Under the pieces are notes generated by a model, which had not been told where the DNA came from, did no database searches, and was given only the letters and a program-made list of their open reading frames with translations. From Alistipes sp. An66 (GTDB lineage Bacteria; Bacteroidota; Bacteroidia; Bacteroidales; Rikenellaceae), in the NCBI RefSeq assembly GCF_002161445.1, contig NZ_NFHT01000004.1:1-64000 (forward strand): a stretch of DNA of 64,000 nt, in the 5' to 3' direction. Below, in pieces: positions 28,904 through 37,936 of the stretch; position 1 is the stretch's first letter; each line of letters begins with the position of its first letter. Both the position numbers and the translations under genes were made by a program.

Positions 28904-31801
28904 ATGAATCCGAAGCGCCATATTCTGTTTTGCATGCTCGCCGCGCTGGCTCTCCTGACGCCGGACGGTGCCGCGGCCGCCGCAGAACCCGCCGTCACCT
29001 CGGAATACGCCCGCCGCCACTACACCACGCAGGACGGACTGCCGCAGATGCTCACCGAGTACGTCTGGCAGGATGCGAAGGGCTGCATCTGGATCGGCAC
29101 ATTGAGCGGCTTCGTGCGCTACGACGGATTCGAGTTCACACCCTATCTGAAAGGGAAACAGGAAAACATCCTCTCCTTCTGTTGCGGAACGGACGGCAGT
29201 CTGTGGGCGCTCGGTTTCAGGCGCCGGCATGTGGTGGACCGGGAGGGGACGATGCGGACGCTGCCGCTGAACGGCCGCGGGCTGCTGCTGAACAACCTCA
29301 ATGCCTACTCGCTGCCGCCGGGGCTGGTGCTGCTGGAAGACGAGCAGGAGCGCGGGCGCGAAATCTGCCGCCTGACCGCCGAAGGGGCGGAGACCGTGCT
29401 GAAATCGCCCGCGCTGGACAGCATGGACATCCGCCGCAGGGTCTACCTGGACAGCGTTTCGCAGACCTTCTACATTCCCACCGCCCGCCACGTCTGCCGG
29501 ATCAGGAGCGACGGCACCGCACTGGCGCCCATCCGGGTGGCCGAGCCCTACTCGCTCCTGCGGGACGGGGCGCGGCTCTACCTCTTTGCGGCCGACGGCA
29601 TCCATGAGGTGGAGGGGGACCGTGCGCACCTCGTGGCGGCCTTCCGCTTCCTGGCTCCCGACTACGGTGTGGCGGCCTGCGCCGACCGCAAGGGGAACAT
29701 CTTCATGCACGATGCCCACAACCTGTACCGCCTCTCGAAGGAGGGCAGCGTCCGACAGATCGTGGACGGCATCAACCTCATCCGCCAGATGTGCATCGAC
29801 CGCGAGGGGAACCTCTGGCTGGCCACCTGCCAGGGCGTCTACAACTTCTTCCAGCTGAATTTCGTGAACCACCGCCTGAACGACCACAACGACATCCTGC
29901 GCGCCATCGACGAAGACGCGCAGGGCCGCCTGCTGGCGGGGACCCTGAACGGGCGGCTGCTGTGCGGACGGAGTGCCGCCGATCTGCGCCCCGTCTCCTA
30001 TCCCCGCGAGGGGGACAACTACTTCCTGCCCCGCACGGCCCGCATCGGCGGCACCACCTACCTGCTGGGCATGGGCGACGTACTGGCCTGCGACGGCGGC
30101 GGGCGCCGCTGGCTGGGACTGCCGCGGCTCAACTACCAGTTCCTGGGCAGCCACGCCGACAGCCTGCTTGTGGCCACCCGCCAGGCACTCTACGTTACCG
30201 ATGCGCACGGACGCATCCTCCAAACCCACGAAGGCCTGCGCGGCGTCTTCTGCGCCTGCATCGACGGGGACGGCGACCTCTACGCGGGCACCGCCTACGG
30301 CGTGGTGCGCCTGCGCGGCGAGGAGCGTCGGGAGATCGCCCTGCCGGACAGCAGCATGGCCTGTACGGCCATGACCGTCAATCCTTACGGCGAGGTCCTC
30401 TTCGCCTCGGGCGAAAACCTCTACACCGTGCGCAAGGACTCCGCCGTGCTGGTGCAGAGTTACGGGAATCCGATACGCTCGGTATGCCAGACCTGCGACA
30501 ATTTCCTGATCGTGGCCGTCACCGACGGGCTCTACATCACCGACAACCGTCTGCTGCAAACCATGTTCTTCAACCAGTACAACGGTTTCACGGGCATCGA
30601 GCCTCTGGCGGCCCGCATTGCCGAGACCGGCGACGGTACGGTCTGGATCCCCTGTGTGGACCAGACCGTCTCCTTCCATCCGCACGAGCTGGTCTACCAG
30701 TACATCCCGCCCCGGCTGGAACTCCTCTCCGCGCAGGCTTCGGGCGACAACGTCCACTGGCACTCCGCCCCGACCGGTTCCGACGGCCGCATCCGCCTGG
30801 AACACGATCTGCGCAACCTGCGCTTCTCCTTCATTGCCATCTCCCATTCCGCCACCGGGAACATGCGCTACCGTTACCGCCTGAAAGGCTTTCAGGAGGA
30901 GTGGTCGCAGCCGCAGACCGGACGAGAGGTGCAATTCAACAACCTGCCGCCCGGACGCTACCGGTTTGAGGTATCGGCCCTGCTGGGCAATATCGCGTCG
31001 GACACCATCGGGGTGGAGATTCTGCTGCTGCCCGCCTTCTGGCAGCACGGATGGTTCTGGCTGGCGGTCGCCCTGGGGCTGGGCAGCGGGATCTGGACCC
31101 TCTCCTACACCTACTACAAGCGGCGCGACCGCCGGAAGATGGAGGAACTGCAACGCGAAATCAAGCTGAACACCCTGCTGGTAAAGTCCATCCGCCTGAA
31201 ATCCATTCCCCATTTCAACGCCAACGTGCTGGCCGGGATCGAATACTTCATCCAGACCCACTCGGTCACCCGGGCCAACCACTACCTGTCGCTGTACTCG
31301 CGTTTCACCAACGCCACGCTGTTGGACGTGGACAAGCCCTCCCGTTCCATCGGCGACGAGATCCGGTACGTCAGCCTCTACCTCTCGCTGGAACAGCTGC
31401 GCTACGGCGAAAGCCTCTCCTACGACATCCGCGTGGCGCCCGACGTGGATACCGACACGCAGGTGCCCAACATGATCCTGCACACCTACTGCGAGAATGC
31501 CGTGAAACACGGACTGCGCAACAAACCGGGGAACGGGCATATCGAGATCGAGGTTACGACCCGGCAGGACGGCATCAACCTGTCCGTTACCGATGACGGC
31601 GTGGGCCGCGAAGCCGCCGCAGCCTTCTCCCCGTCCTCAACCAGACAGGGGCTTTGCATCATGGAGCAGCAGATCGAACTCTACAACCAGCGTAACGACC
31701 GACACATCGTGCAGACCGTGACCGACCTCAAAACCCCGGAGGGGCGGGCCTGCGGCACCCGTTTCGAGCTGTTCGTTCCGAGCCGTTACAACTATTTCTG
31801 A
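28904..31801 (+). CDS. Membrane sensor histidine kinase: periplasmic beta-propeller plus LytS-type kinase
   Basis: A 965-residue sensor. Signal peptide (to about 27), periplasmic two-component-regulator propeller repeats (about 30-590; units with DAKGCIWIGT- and DREGNLWLAT-like strands), a Y_Y_Y domain (about 600-705), one membrane helix (about 713-735), then a cytoplasmic His_kinase domain with the phospho-acceptor His in IPHFNANV near 768, and an ATPase domain with HTYCENAVKHG and VTDDGVGRE. The periplasmic layout is that of hybrid carbohydrate sensors, but the kinase is the LytS/YehU type and the regulator is separate. ATG at 28904 gives the signal peptide. Confidence 0.88.
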   Translation: MNPKRHILFCMLAALALLTPDGAAAAAEPAVTSEYARRHYTTQDGLPQMLTEYVWQDAKGCIWIGTLSGFVRYDGFEFTPYLKGKQENILSFCCGTDGSLWALGFRRRHVVDREGTMRTLPLNGRGLLLNNLNAYSLPPGLVLLEDEQERGREICRLTAEGAETVLKSPALDSMDIRRRVYLDSVSQTFYIPTARHVCRIRSDGTALAPIRVAEPYSLLRDGARLYLFAADGIHEVEGDRAHLVAAFRFLAPDYGVAACADRKGNIFMHDAHNLYRLSKEGSVRQIVDGINLIRQMCIDREGNLWLATCQGVYNFFQLNFVNHRLNDHNDILRAIDEDAQGRLLAGTLNGRLLCGRSAADLRPVSYPREGDNYFLPRTARIGGTTYLLGMGDVLACDGGGRRWLGLPRLNYQFLGSHADSLLVATRQALYVTDAHGRILQTHEGLRGVFCACIDGDGDLYAGTAYGVVRLRGEERREIALPDSSMACTAMTVNPYGEVLFASGENLYTVRKDSAVLVQSYGNPIRSVCQTCDNFLIVAVTDGLYITDNRLLQTMFFNQYNGFTGIEPLAARIAETGDGTVWIPCVDQTVSFHPHELVYQYIPPRLELLSAQASGDNVHWHSAPTGSDGRIRLEHDLRNLRFSFIAISHSATGNMRYRYRLKGFQEEWSQPQTGREVQFNNLPPGRYRFEVSALLGNIASDTIGVEILLLPAFWQHGWFWLAVALGLGSGIWTLSYTYYKRRDRRKMEELQREIKLNTLLVKSIRLKSIPHFNANVLAGIEYFIQTHSVTRANHYLSLYSRFTNATLLDVDKPSRSIGDEIRYVSLYLSLEQLRYGESLSYDIRVAPDVDTDTQVPNMILHTYCENAVKHGLRNKPGNGHIEIEVTTRQDGINLSVTDDGVGREAAAAFSPSSTRQGLCIMEQQIELYNQRNDRHIVQTVTDLKTPEGRACGTRFELFVPSRYNYF

Positions 31802-31815
31802 CCAACGCACCGACC

Positions 31816-32550
31816 ATGAAGAACTACCGCGCCATCATCGTCGAAGACGAGCGGCTGCCCCGCCTCTCGCTCTTGCAGAAACTGGAAACCTACCACCCCG
31901 ACATCGAGGTGGTGGCGTGTTGCGCATCCTACGAGGAGGCCCTGACGGCCATTCTGCGCCACAGGCCGGACCTTCTCTTCCTCGACATCCAGTTGCAGGG
32001 ACACACCACCCTGGAACTGCTGCGCGAGTTGAAGGAGGCCATCCCCCTGCCGCACATCATCTTCACCACCGCATACAGCAATTCGGAGTACCTGTTGCAG
32101 GCCATCCGCTTCGCCGCTGCCGACTACCTGTTGAAACCCGTGGACGTGTCGGACCTGGCAAAGGCCATCCGCCGCATCGAGGAGCGCGACGCAGCGGTTT
32201 CCGCCTCCTCCCCGCAACCCCCGACACCGTCGGGCAAGGCCCCCTTCCGCACCCTCAACGGCACCCTCTATGCCGGCAAGGATGAAGTGGTCTACGTGCG
32301 CGCCTGCGGCAACTATTCCAGCATGATGCTGGCCGAAGGCGAGGAGATCGTGCTGGAACGGCTCGGGGTCATCGAAGGCAAACTGGGGGAGAGGCACTTC
32401 ATCCGTGCCGGGCGCAACCTGCTGCTCAACCGCGACCTGATCTACAAGGTAAACCGCCGGCACAAGAGCTGCACGCTGCGCACGCCCGGCGGACAGGAAT
32501 ACAGCGTGGAATTGTCGGCCGGGGGGCTGGAAGCGGTGGAGAGACGGTGA
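31816..32550 (+). CDS. LytTR response regulator
   Basis: A 244-residue partner of the preceding kinase, starting 14 nt after it. The receiver domain (1-120) has acidic residues EDE near 10 and the phospho-acceptor Asp57 in LLFLDIQL, plus the conserved Lys in LLKPVD. A short Ser/Pro linker leads to a LytTR DNA-binding domain (about 145-240) with VVYVRACGNYSSMML and the C-terminal Arg-rich strand. Targets are unknown; the divergent lipoprotein at 27369-28628 is a candidate by position only. Confidence 0.92.
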   Translation: MKNYRAIIVEDERLPRLSLLQKLETYHPDIEVVACCASYEEALTAILRHRPDLLFLDIQLQGHTTLELLRELKEAIPLPHIIFTTAYSNSEYLLQAIRFAAADYLLKPVDVSDLAKAIRRIEERDAAVSASSPQPPTPSGKAPFRTLNGTLYAGKDEVVYVRACGNYSSMMLAEGEEIVLERLGVIEGKLGERHFIRAGRNLLLNRDLIYKVNRRHKSCTLRTPGGQEYSVELSAGGLEAVERR

Positions 32551-32807
32551 CAGGCCGCCGTCTGCTCCATGTTCGCCGCTTTCCTGCCAGCCTTCGTACA
32601 CCCTGCGGTTGGGCGACAATGCGGATGGGCCTGCCACACGCCGCAGGTAGATATTCGTCGCATCCCGACCCTTGACCGGTCTCGTCCGGAACGAAGGAGC
32701 CGCTGTCGCAGATGGATTGATGCGGCTTGCCGGGTATTGTACCTGCCGCTTTTTTGAGGGAACGTCCGTTTCCGGGGTTTGTAACCCTTCGTCTGTACGG
32801 TCGGGGG

Positions 32808-33791
32808 TTACGCTTCGGCCGGAGCGGGGACGGCCATCGTGCAGCGGGTGGTGCCGAAGAGGTTGAGGTCGAGTTCCCGGGCGATGAACGACAGGGCTTT
32901 CTGGGCCTTCACGGAGTTTCCGGCGCTGTCGAGCGGCGGCGCGAAGGCCGCGAGGCCCATGACGCCCGGCACGACGGCCATGATGCCGCCGCCTACCCCC
33001 GATTTGGCGGGCAGACCCGTCTCGAAGAGCCAGTCGCCGGTGTGCTCGTAGAAGCCAACGGTGGCCATCAGCGCGACGATCCGCGGCGTGAGCTCGCTGC
33101 GGAAGACCCGCTTGTGCGTCAGCGGGTTCACACCTCCGGCAGCGATCGTCGCCGCCGCGACGGCCAGCTGTGCCGCCGTCACGCCGATGGAGCATTGCCG
33201 CGTGTAGAGGTCCAGCGCCTGCATCGGATCGTCGTAGATGCGTCCGTAGTTTTTCAGCAGCCAGGCGATCGAGCGGTTGTTGAAGTTCGTCTCGCTTTCG
33301 GATCGGTAGAGTTCGTCGATCACCGCGACGGACGATCCGGCCAGTTCGGCGAGAAAGCCGGTGATTGCCTGCCATTTGGCCGCGGGGTCGCCCGTGGGTC
33401 GGATCATCGAGCAGGCGGAGATGGCCCCGGCGTTGACCAGCGGCGTCGAGGGGTGGTCGTTTTCGAGCAGGATCGCCATGATCGAGTTGAAGGGCAGCCC
33501 CGTGGCGTCGGCGCCGATCTTGTGCAGGACCTCGCGGGCGCCGTATTGCTCCATGGCCAGCAGGGCCGTAGGAACCTTCGATACGGACTCGATGCCGAAG
33601 CGGAAGTCGGTGTCGCCGACGGTCAGCAGTTCGCCGTCGGGCAGGCAGGCTGCGATGCCGAAGAGGTTCGACGGGACGTTTTTCAGATAGGGGATGTAGT
33701 CGGCATTCTTGCCGCCCGCATCGTTCTTGCAGTGGTCGTAGGCGGCCCGGAGGGCTTCGCCGATGCTGTTTTTGTCGATTTTTCGGATCAT
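32808..33791 (-). CDS. glsA: Glutaminase A
   Basis: Hydrolyses glutamine to glutamate and ammonia. The 327-residue protein belongs to the beta-lactamase-like glutaminase family with the SxxK motif in GIESVSKV (Ser69, Lys72), a NAGAI segment near 121 and SGVGGGI near 264. It is the second gene after gadC (9-nt gap). In acid resistance the released ammonia takes up a proton and the glutamate can feed GadB. Confidence 0.94.
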   Translation of the reverse strand: MIRKIDKNSIGEALRAAYDHCKNDAGGKNADYIPYLKNVPSNLFGIAACLPDGELLTVGDTDFRFGIESVSKVPTALLAMEQYGAREVLHKIGADATGLPFNSIMAILLENDHPSTPLVNAGAISACSMIRPTGDPAAKWQAITGFLAELAGSSVAVIDELYRSESETNFNNRSIAWLLKNYGRIYDDPMQALDLYTRQCSIGVTAAQLAVAAATIAAGGVNPLTHKRVFRSELTPRIVALMATVGFYEHTGDWLFETGLPAKSGVGGGIMAVVPGVMGLAAFAPPLDSAGNSVKAQKALSFIARELDLNLFGTTRCTMAVPAPAEA

Positions 33792-33800
33792 GGGATACGC

Positions 33801-35405
33801 TTATCGGTTGTTTTTGTCGGTTTTCGGGAACGCTTTGTGTCCGCCTTTCGGAGCCGGGTTGGCCGGGTTGGCCGGAGCGGGTTTCGGAGCAGCATTCGTC
33901 GGGGAGCTTGTTGCGGCTGCTGCGGGGGCCGGCTGTCCGGGCTTTTCCCAGTGGAAGGGGGCGAACTCGGCGGCAGCCTGCAGGTCGCGCCACGAGGGCT
34001 TGCGCAGGGCGTAGATCACGAAGGGTGCGGCCACGACGACGATGCAGCCGATGACGAGTACCGAATACCATACGGTGTTGCTTCCGGTGGCGATCTGTCC
34101 GGGCGGCACGAAGCTCAACACGAAGGCCAGCATCGAGCCGAAGAAGCCGACCAGTCCGATGAGCCACATCATTCCGTTTCCCTTTCCGAGCCGGAAGGGC
34201 CGCGGCGTGGATTTCATCTTGTAGCGCAGGACGATGGCGGCGGCGAACATGAGCATGTACATGATCAGGTAGAGCAGCACGGTAAGCTGCGAGAGGATCT
34301 GGTAGAACGACTGTACGGAGGGCATCACGACGAAGAGCAGCGCGAGGAGCGTGACGACGCCGCCCTGGATGAGCAGGATGTTGCGCTGTACGCCGATCTT
34401 GTTCGTGCGCTGGAAGAAGGGCGGCAGGTAGCCGGCCTTCCCGACGGCGAAGATACCCTTCGAAGGGCCGGCGACCCAGGTGAGCACGCCGGCCAGCACG
34501 CCGAACATCAGGGCGATGGCGATGACGGGGCCGGCCCACGAGAGGTGCAGATAGCGGAAGTAGTTGTCGAATCCGATCAGCAGCGACTGCGTGAGGCTGA
34601 TCTCCTTGGCGGGGATGACGAAGCCGAGCGAGAAGGTCCCGAGGACGAAGATCGCCACGGTGACGAGCGAGCCGATGATGATCGCCCGGGGGTAGTTTTT
34701 CGAGGGGTTTCTGACCTCCATGACGTGGATGCCCATCATCTCCATGCCGGCGTAGAAGAGGAAGATGCTGCTGGCGAGGACGAGGTTGTCGAACTTCGAG
34801 AGGTCGGGGAAGAATCCCTGCGACATGTCCATGTTGTTGTGGCCTCCGGTTGCGAGGTAGACGATGCCGAGGACGATGAGCAGTCCGGCGGGGATGATCG
34901 TTCCGATCATTCCGCCCCATTTGCTGATCTTGCCGACCCAGTCGAGGCCTTTCAGAGCGATGAACGTGGCAATCCAGTAGATGGCCAGGACCATGCAGAG
35001 GGTGAAGACCTTGTTCGAGGCGAGGGTCATGTCGTGGGCTTCGTTCGCGCCGATGAAGGCGATCGAGACGGCCCCGAAGGTCAGGACCGTGGGGTACCAG
35101 ATCGTCGATTCGATCCATTGGAGCCAGATGGCCAGGAATCCGGTCCGGGCGCCGAAGGCCTCGCCGACCCAGCGGAAGACGCCTCCCTGCTTGTCGGCGA
35201 ACATGGCGGCGAGCTCCGCGGCGACCATCGCCGTGGGGATCAGGAAGACGATGGCGGCGAAGAGGTAGTAGAATGCCGACGAGGGTCCGTAGACGGCTTC
35301 GGCGGGGAGTCCGCGCAGACTCACGACGGCCGTCACGTTCATGATGGCCAGCGTCATGACGCTCAACTTGAAGCCGGTGGAAGAGGTGGTTTTCTTTACA
35401 TCCAT
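33801..35405 (-). CDS. gadC: Glutamate/GABA antiporter (GadC-like APC permease)
   Basis: A 534-residue APC-superfamily transporter with about 12 helices. The start (SVMTLAIMNVTAVVSLRGLP) is characteristic of the glutamate:GABA antiporter family. The cytoplasmic C-tail (about 475-534) is Pro/Ala/Asn-rich and could act as a plug, as the C-plug does in E. coli GadC, though it is different in sequence. Paired with glutaminase, it likely exchanges external glutamine/glutamate for GABA. ATG at 35405 was preferred to an upstream non-ATG start. Confidence 0.88.
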   Translation of the reverse strand: MDVKKTTSSTGFKLSVMTLAIMNVTAVVSLRGLPAEAVYGPSSAFYYLFAAIVFLIPTAMVAAELAAMFADKQGGVFRWVGEAFGARTGFLAIWLQWIESTIWYPTVLTFGAVSIAFIGANEAHDMTLASNKVFTLCMVLAIYWIATFIALKGLDWVGKISKWGGMIGTIIPAGLLIVLGIVYLATGGHNNMDMSQGFFPDLSKFDNLVLASSIFLFYAGMEMMGIHVMEVRNPSKNYPRAIIIGSLVTVAIFVLGTFSLGFVIPAKEISLTQSLLIGFDNYFRYLHLSWAGPVIAIALMFGVLAGVLTWVAGPSKGIFAVGKAGYLPPFFQRTNKIGVQRNILLIQGGVVTLLALLFVVMPSVQSFYQILSQLTVLLYLIMYMLMFAAAIVLRYKMKSTPRPFRLGKGNGMMWLIGLVGFFGSMLAFVLSFVPPGQIATGSNTVWYSVLVIGCIVVVAAPFVIYALRKPSWRDLQAAAEFAPFHWEKPGQPAPAAAATSSPTNAAPKPAPANPANPAPKGGHKAFPKTDKNNR

Positions 35406-35512
35406 AATGGTTTGATTTGTGTTTTGTCGCTGCGGAAACAGCAACTACCGTGCAAAACGGGGGATTCAGCCTCTTTGGCGACCTTCGGCGTGCGATTGTC
35501 GCCGAAAATTCG

Positions 35513-35520
35513 TATCTTTG
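35513..35520 (+). promoter_or_regulatory. -7 element for the DUF5106 gene
   Basis: TATCTTTG lies 25 nt before the ATG at 35545. A -33 element at proper spacing is not clear. Confidence 0.5.
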
Positions 35521-35544
35521 CTTTCAGGACCAATTCTTTCGACG

Positions 35545-36471
35545 ATGAAACGTCTCTTTATTCTGCTGTGCCTGCTGTCGGCGGCGGTGTCGTGCGGACG
35601 CCGGCGGAGCGCGCCGTCCACCGATACTCCGGCTTCGCAGCCGGCCGTTTTCCTGCCGGCGATAGCGCCGTCGCGCCTGACGCCCGGCGAGCAGCGCGAA
35701 TGGCTCCGCTGGCACTACTGGGACCGTTTCGACTTCGCCGACACGCTCTTCCTGCAACGGGTCGACACGGTGCAGATGTTCGAGGCCTATGCGCGCTACA
35801 TCGCGCTGATCTCGGACCGCCCGGCCGACGGTGCGGCGATGGACACGCTCATGCGGCGGGCTTCGGCGTCGCGGCCGATGCTCGACTACTTCGCGAAACT
35901 GGCCGGGATGGTCCTTCACGACCCGAACTCGCCGCTTCGCAACGACGAATTCTACATTCCGGTTCTGGAAGCGCTCCTGCGTGCCCCGTGGTACGACGAG
36001 TACGAACGCATCGCCCCGCAGTACGACCTGCACATGGCGAGCCAGAACCGCCTGGGGCACCCGGCGAACGATTTCCGCTATACGCTGGCGTCGGGCCGCA
36101 GCGGCACGCTCTACGGCTTGCAGGCCGAGTACGTGCTCGTCTTCATCAACAACCCGGGATGCGCCATGTGCCGCGAGATCCGCGAGGCGATCACCTCGTC
36201 GCCGATGCTTTCGGAGATGATCGAGCGGGGCCGGATGCAGGTGCTGGCGATCTATCCCGACGAGGACCTCACGGAGTGGCGGAACTACCGGGATCAGATT
36301 CCGGCATCGTGGATCAACGCCTACGACCGGGGTTGCGTGATCCGCGAAGAGAGTCTCTACGACCTGCATGCCATTCCGGCGCTCTACCTGCTGGACCGCG
36401 ACAAGCGGGTGCTGTTGAAGGATTGCACGGATGTGGCGCAGATCGAGGAGGTGATCGACCGCCGGGGCTGA
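35545..36471 (+). CDS. DUF5106/thioredoxin-like lipoprotein
   Basis: A 308-residue envelope protein. Lipoprotein signal ends LLSAAVSC (Cys17). Residues ~40-190 resemble DUF5106 (YWDRFDFADTL...), and the C-terminal ~130 residues form a thioredoxin-like fold with the redox pair in NNPGCAMCRE (CxxC near 206-209) and a cis-Pro in LHAIPALYLLD. Such proteins act in periplasmic thiol or disulfide handling. The stop codon lies inside a 30-bp tandem repeat. Confidence 0.82.
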   Translation: MKRLFILLCLLSAAVSCGRRRSAPSTDTPASQPAVFLPAIAPSRLTPGEQREWLRWHYWDRFDFADTLFLQRVDTVQMFEAYARYIALISDRPADGAAMDTLMRRASASRPMLDYFAKLAGMVLHDPNSPLRNDEFYIPVLEALLRAPWYDEYERIAPQYDLHMASQNRLGHPANDFRYTLASGRSGTLYGLQAEYVLVFINNPGCAMCREIREAITSSPMLSEMIERGRMQVLAIYPDEDLTEWRNYRDQIPASWINAYDRGCVIREESLYDLHAIPALYLLDRDKRVLLKDCTDVAQIEEVIDRRG

Positions 36472-36560
36472 TTCCGTGCTTCTGTCGGCCGCCGGGGCTG
36501 ATTCCGTGCTTCTGTCGGCCGCCGGGGCTGATTCCGCGCGCCTGTCGGCTGCCGGGGCGG
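36461..36560 (+). repeat. 30-bp tandem repeat spanning the DUF5106 gene stop codon
   Basis: Units at 36461-36490 and 36491-36520 are identical; 36521-36550 has several changes and a fourth starts at 36551. The first unit contains the last codons and the TGA stop (36469-36471), and TGA is kept in the second and third units. Confidence 0.9.
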
Positions 36561-36631
36561 GGTATAAGCGGTGCTTATCGGACGATCAGAAAAGACAATC
36601 GGATTTTTATGGTGTTTTCGCTCCGGATTGT

Positions 36632-36639
36632 TATCTTTG
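36632..36639 (+). promoter_or_regulatory. -7 element for rubrerythrin
   Basis: TATCTTTG lies 45 nt before the ATG; a TTTTT run upstream may serve as the -33 element. Confidence 0.5.
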
Positions 36640-36684
36640 CACGGCAAAAAGAACCAACACACACACTTTAACAATAACAAGATT

Positions 36685-37239
36685 ATGGCAAAGAAATGGC
36701 GTTGTACCGTATGCGGGTACATTCACGAAGGTCCCGAGGCACCCGAGCAGTGCCCGATGTGCAAAGTCGGCAAGGATAAGTTCGTAGAACTCGTGGAGGC
36801 GTCCGGAGACCTGGATTTTGTCACGGAGCACAAGATCGGCGACGGAAAGGGCGCCAGCAAGGAGCTCTGGGAGGGGCTTCAAAACCACTTCATGGGTGAG
36901 TGTACCGAGGTGGGCATGTACCTGGCGATGAGCCGTCAGGCCGACCGCGAGGGCTATCCGGAGATTGCCGAGGCCTACAAGCGCTACGCCTGGGAGGAGG
37001 CCGAGCACGCTTCGAAGTTCGCCGAGCTGATCGGCGAGGTGGTTTGGGATACGAAGACCAACCTCGAAAAGCGCATGAACGCCGAGTGCGGCGCGTGCGA
37101 GGACAAGATGCGCCTGGCCCGCATGGCCAAGGAGGAGAACCTCGACGCCGTACACGACACGGTTCACGAGATGGCGAAGGACGAGGCCCGTCACGGCAAG
37201 GGCTTCGAGGGACTCTACAAGCGTTACTTCGGCAAATAG
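36685..37239 (+). CDS. Reverse rubrerythrin (rubredoxin domain first)
   Basis: A 184-residue NADH-linked peroxidase-type protein that removes hydrogen peroxide in anaerobes. Unlike classical rubrerythrin, the rubredoxin domain is N-terminal: [10 protein letters not shown] and CPMCK supply the four iron ligands. The ferritin-like di-iron domain follows, with Glu/His ligands in [21 protein letters not shown] and EARHGKGF. It is expected to be cytosolic and to matter when cells meet oxygen. Confidence 0.93.
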   Translation: MAKKWRCTVCGYIHEGPEAPEQCPMCKVGKDKFVELVEASGDLDFVTEHKIGDGKGASKELWEGLQNHFMGECTEVGMYLAMSRQADREGYPEIAEAYKRYAWEEAEHASKFAELIGEVVWDTKTNLEKRMNAECGACEDKMRLARMAKEENLDAVHDTVHEMAKDEARHGKGFEGLYKRYFGK

Positions 37240-37254
37240 TCGGCGCTTGCAGCG

Positions 37255-37298
37255 AATGAAAAAGCCGATACCTTCGGAAAGGTATCGGCTTTTTCATT
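37255..37298. terminator. 20-bp convergent terminator
   Basis: 37255-37274 pairs with 37279-37298 around a CGGA loop, with A5 and T5 runs. It serves rubrerythrin on the forward strand and the converging membrane-protein gene on the reverse strand, whose last codon lies in it. Confidence 0.92.
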
Positions 37299-37674
37299 AC
37301 TCCTTGCGCAGGGCGTCGTTCAACCGGACCAGCAGTGCGATCTTTTCGGTGATCCATTCGTATCCGGATCGGGCGATCCGGGCCACTTCGTAGACCGTCT
37401 CGGCCCGGGCCCGGATCCGTTCGACGGCTTCGCGGATCGCCGTCAGATAGATCAGCGCCGCCACGACGGCGAAGAATCCGCCCAGAATCAGCGCCGCGGC
37501 GATGAACGATCCCACGAGTTCCGAGAGCCACACCACCAGGGCCGTCAGCAACAGCAGCAGCGCAATGGCAACCGTCGTTCCGAACAGCAGAAAGGCAATG
37601 ACGAATCTCCCGCCGGAACTCTCCCGCGACCCCGCGGCCTGCCGGCCGCCCGGGGTCTCTATTTCTCCTCGCAT
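37297..37674 (-). CDS. Small membrane protein, phage-holin/Actinobacterial-holin-like family
   Basis: A 125-residue protein with two strong membrane segments (about 24-48 and 55-80) and an amphipathic C-terminal helix. It resembles the DUF1469/holin-superfamily envelope proteins often encoded after YtxH-type proteins. There is no other phage gene nearby, so a host envelope-stress role is more likely than lysis. It overlaps the upstream YtxH gene by 16 nt. Confidence 0.7.
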   Translation of the reverse strand: MRGEIETPGGRQAAGSRESSGGRFVIAFLLFGTTVAIALLLLLTALVVWLSELVGSFIAAALILGGFFAVVAALIYLTAIREAVERIRARAETVYEVARIARSGYEWITEKIALLVRLNDALRKE

Positions 37675-37868
37675 CGGCAGCGGGCCTCTTCGATCTGCTC
37701 TTCGACTTCGTTGAGCTTGTTCTTCACGCGCTCGATTTCGTCGTCGATCGACTCCTTGATCTTGCGGCGCAGTTCGGGCCCCGACTGGGGAGTGAACAGC
37801 ATGGTGAGGGCCGAGCCGATGATGAGTCCGCCCACGAGGGATACGATGGCAATACCTGTGTTTTTCAT
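37659..37868 (-). CDS. YtxH-like small membrane protein
   Basis: A 69-residue protein: one N-terminal membrane helix rich in Gly and Ser (VSLVGGLIIGSALTMLFTPQ) followed by a charged coiled-coil helix (KIKESIDDEIERVKNKLNEVEEQ). This is the YtxH pattern, associated with general stress in other bacteria. It is translated just ahead of, and overlaps, the holin-like gene, suggesting a two-gene envelope unit. Confidence 0.8.
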   Translation of the reverse strand: MKNTGIAIVSLVGGLIIGSALTMLFTPQSGPELRRKIKESIDDEIERVKNKLNEVEEQIEEARCRCEEK

Positions 37869-37900
37869 GGTCGCTGAAATTTTGAATTCAGCGGAAAAGC

Positions 37901-37931
37901 TTGCAAAGTCCGCGCCAAAGGTTTATCTTTG
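37901..37931 (+). promoter_or_regulatory. Promoter directly abutting the SLOG gene start codon
   Basis: TTG at 37901-37903, 20-bp spacer, TATCTTTG at 37924-37931. The ATG begins at 37937, five bases after the element, so transcription would start at or within a base or two of the ATG. Confidence 0.65.
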
Positions 37932-37936
37932 ATCGT

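Noticed and set aside
37297..37868. Phage lysis module based on the holin-like protein
   Set aside because: No endolysin, spanin or other phage gene is near, and YtxH/holin-like pairs are ordinary envelope genes in many bacteria.
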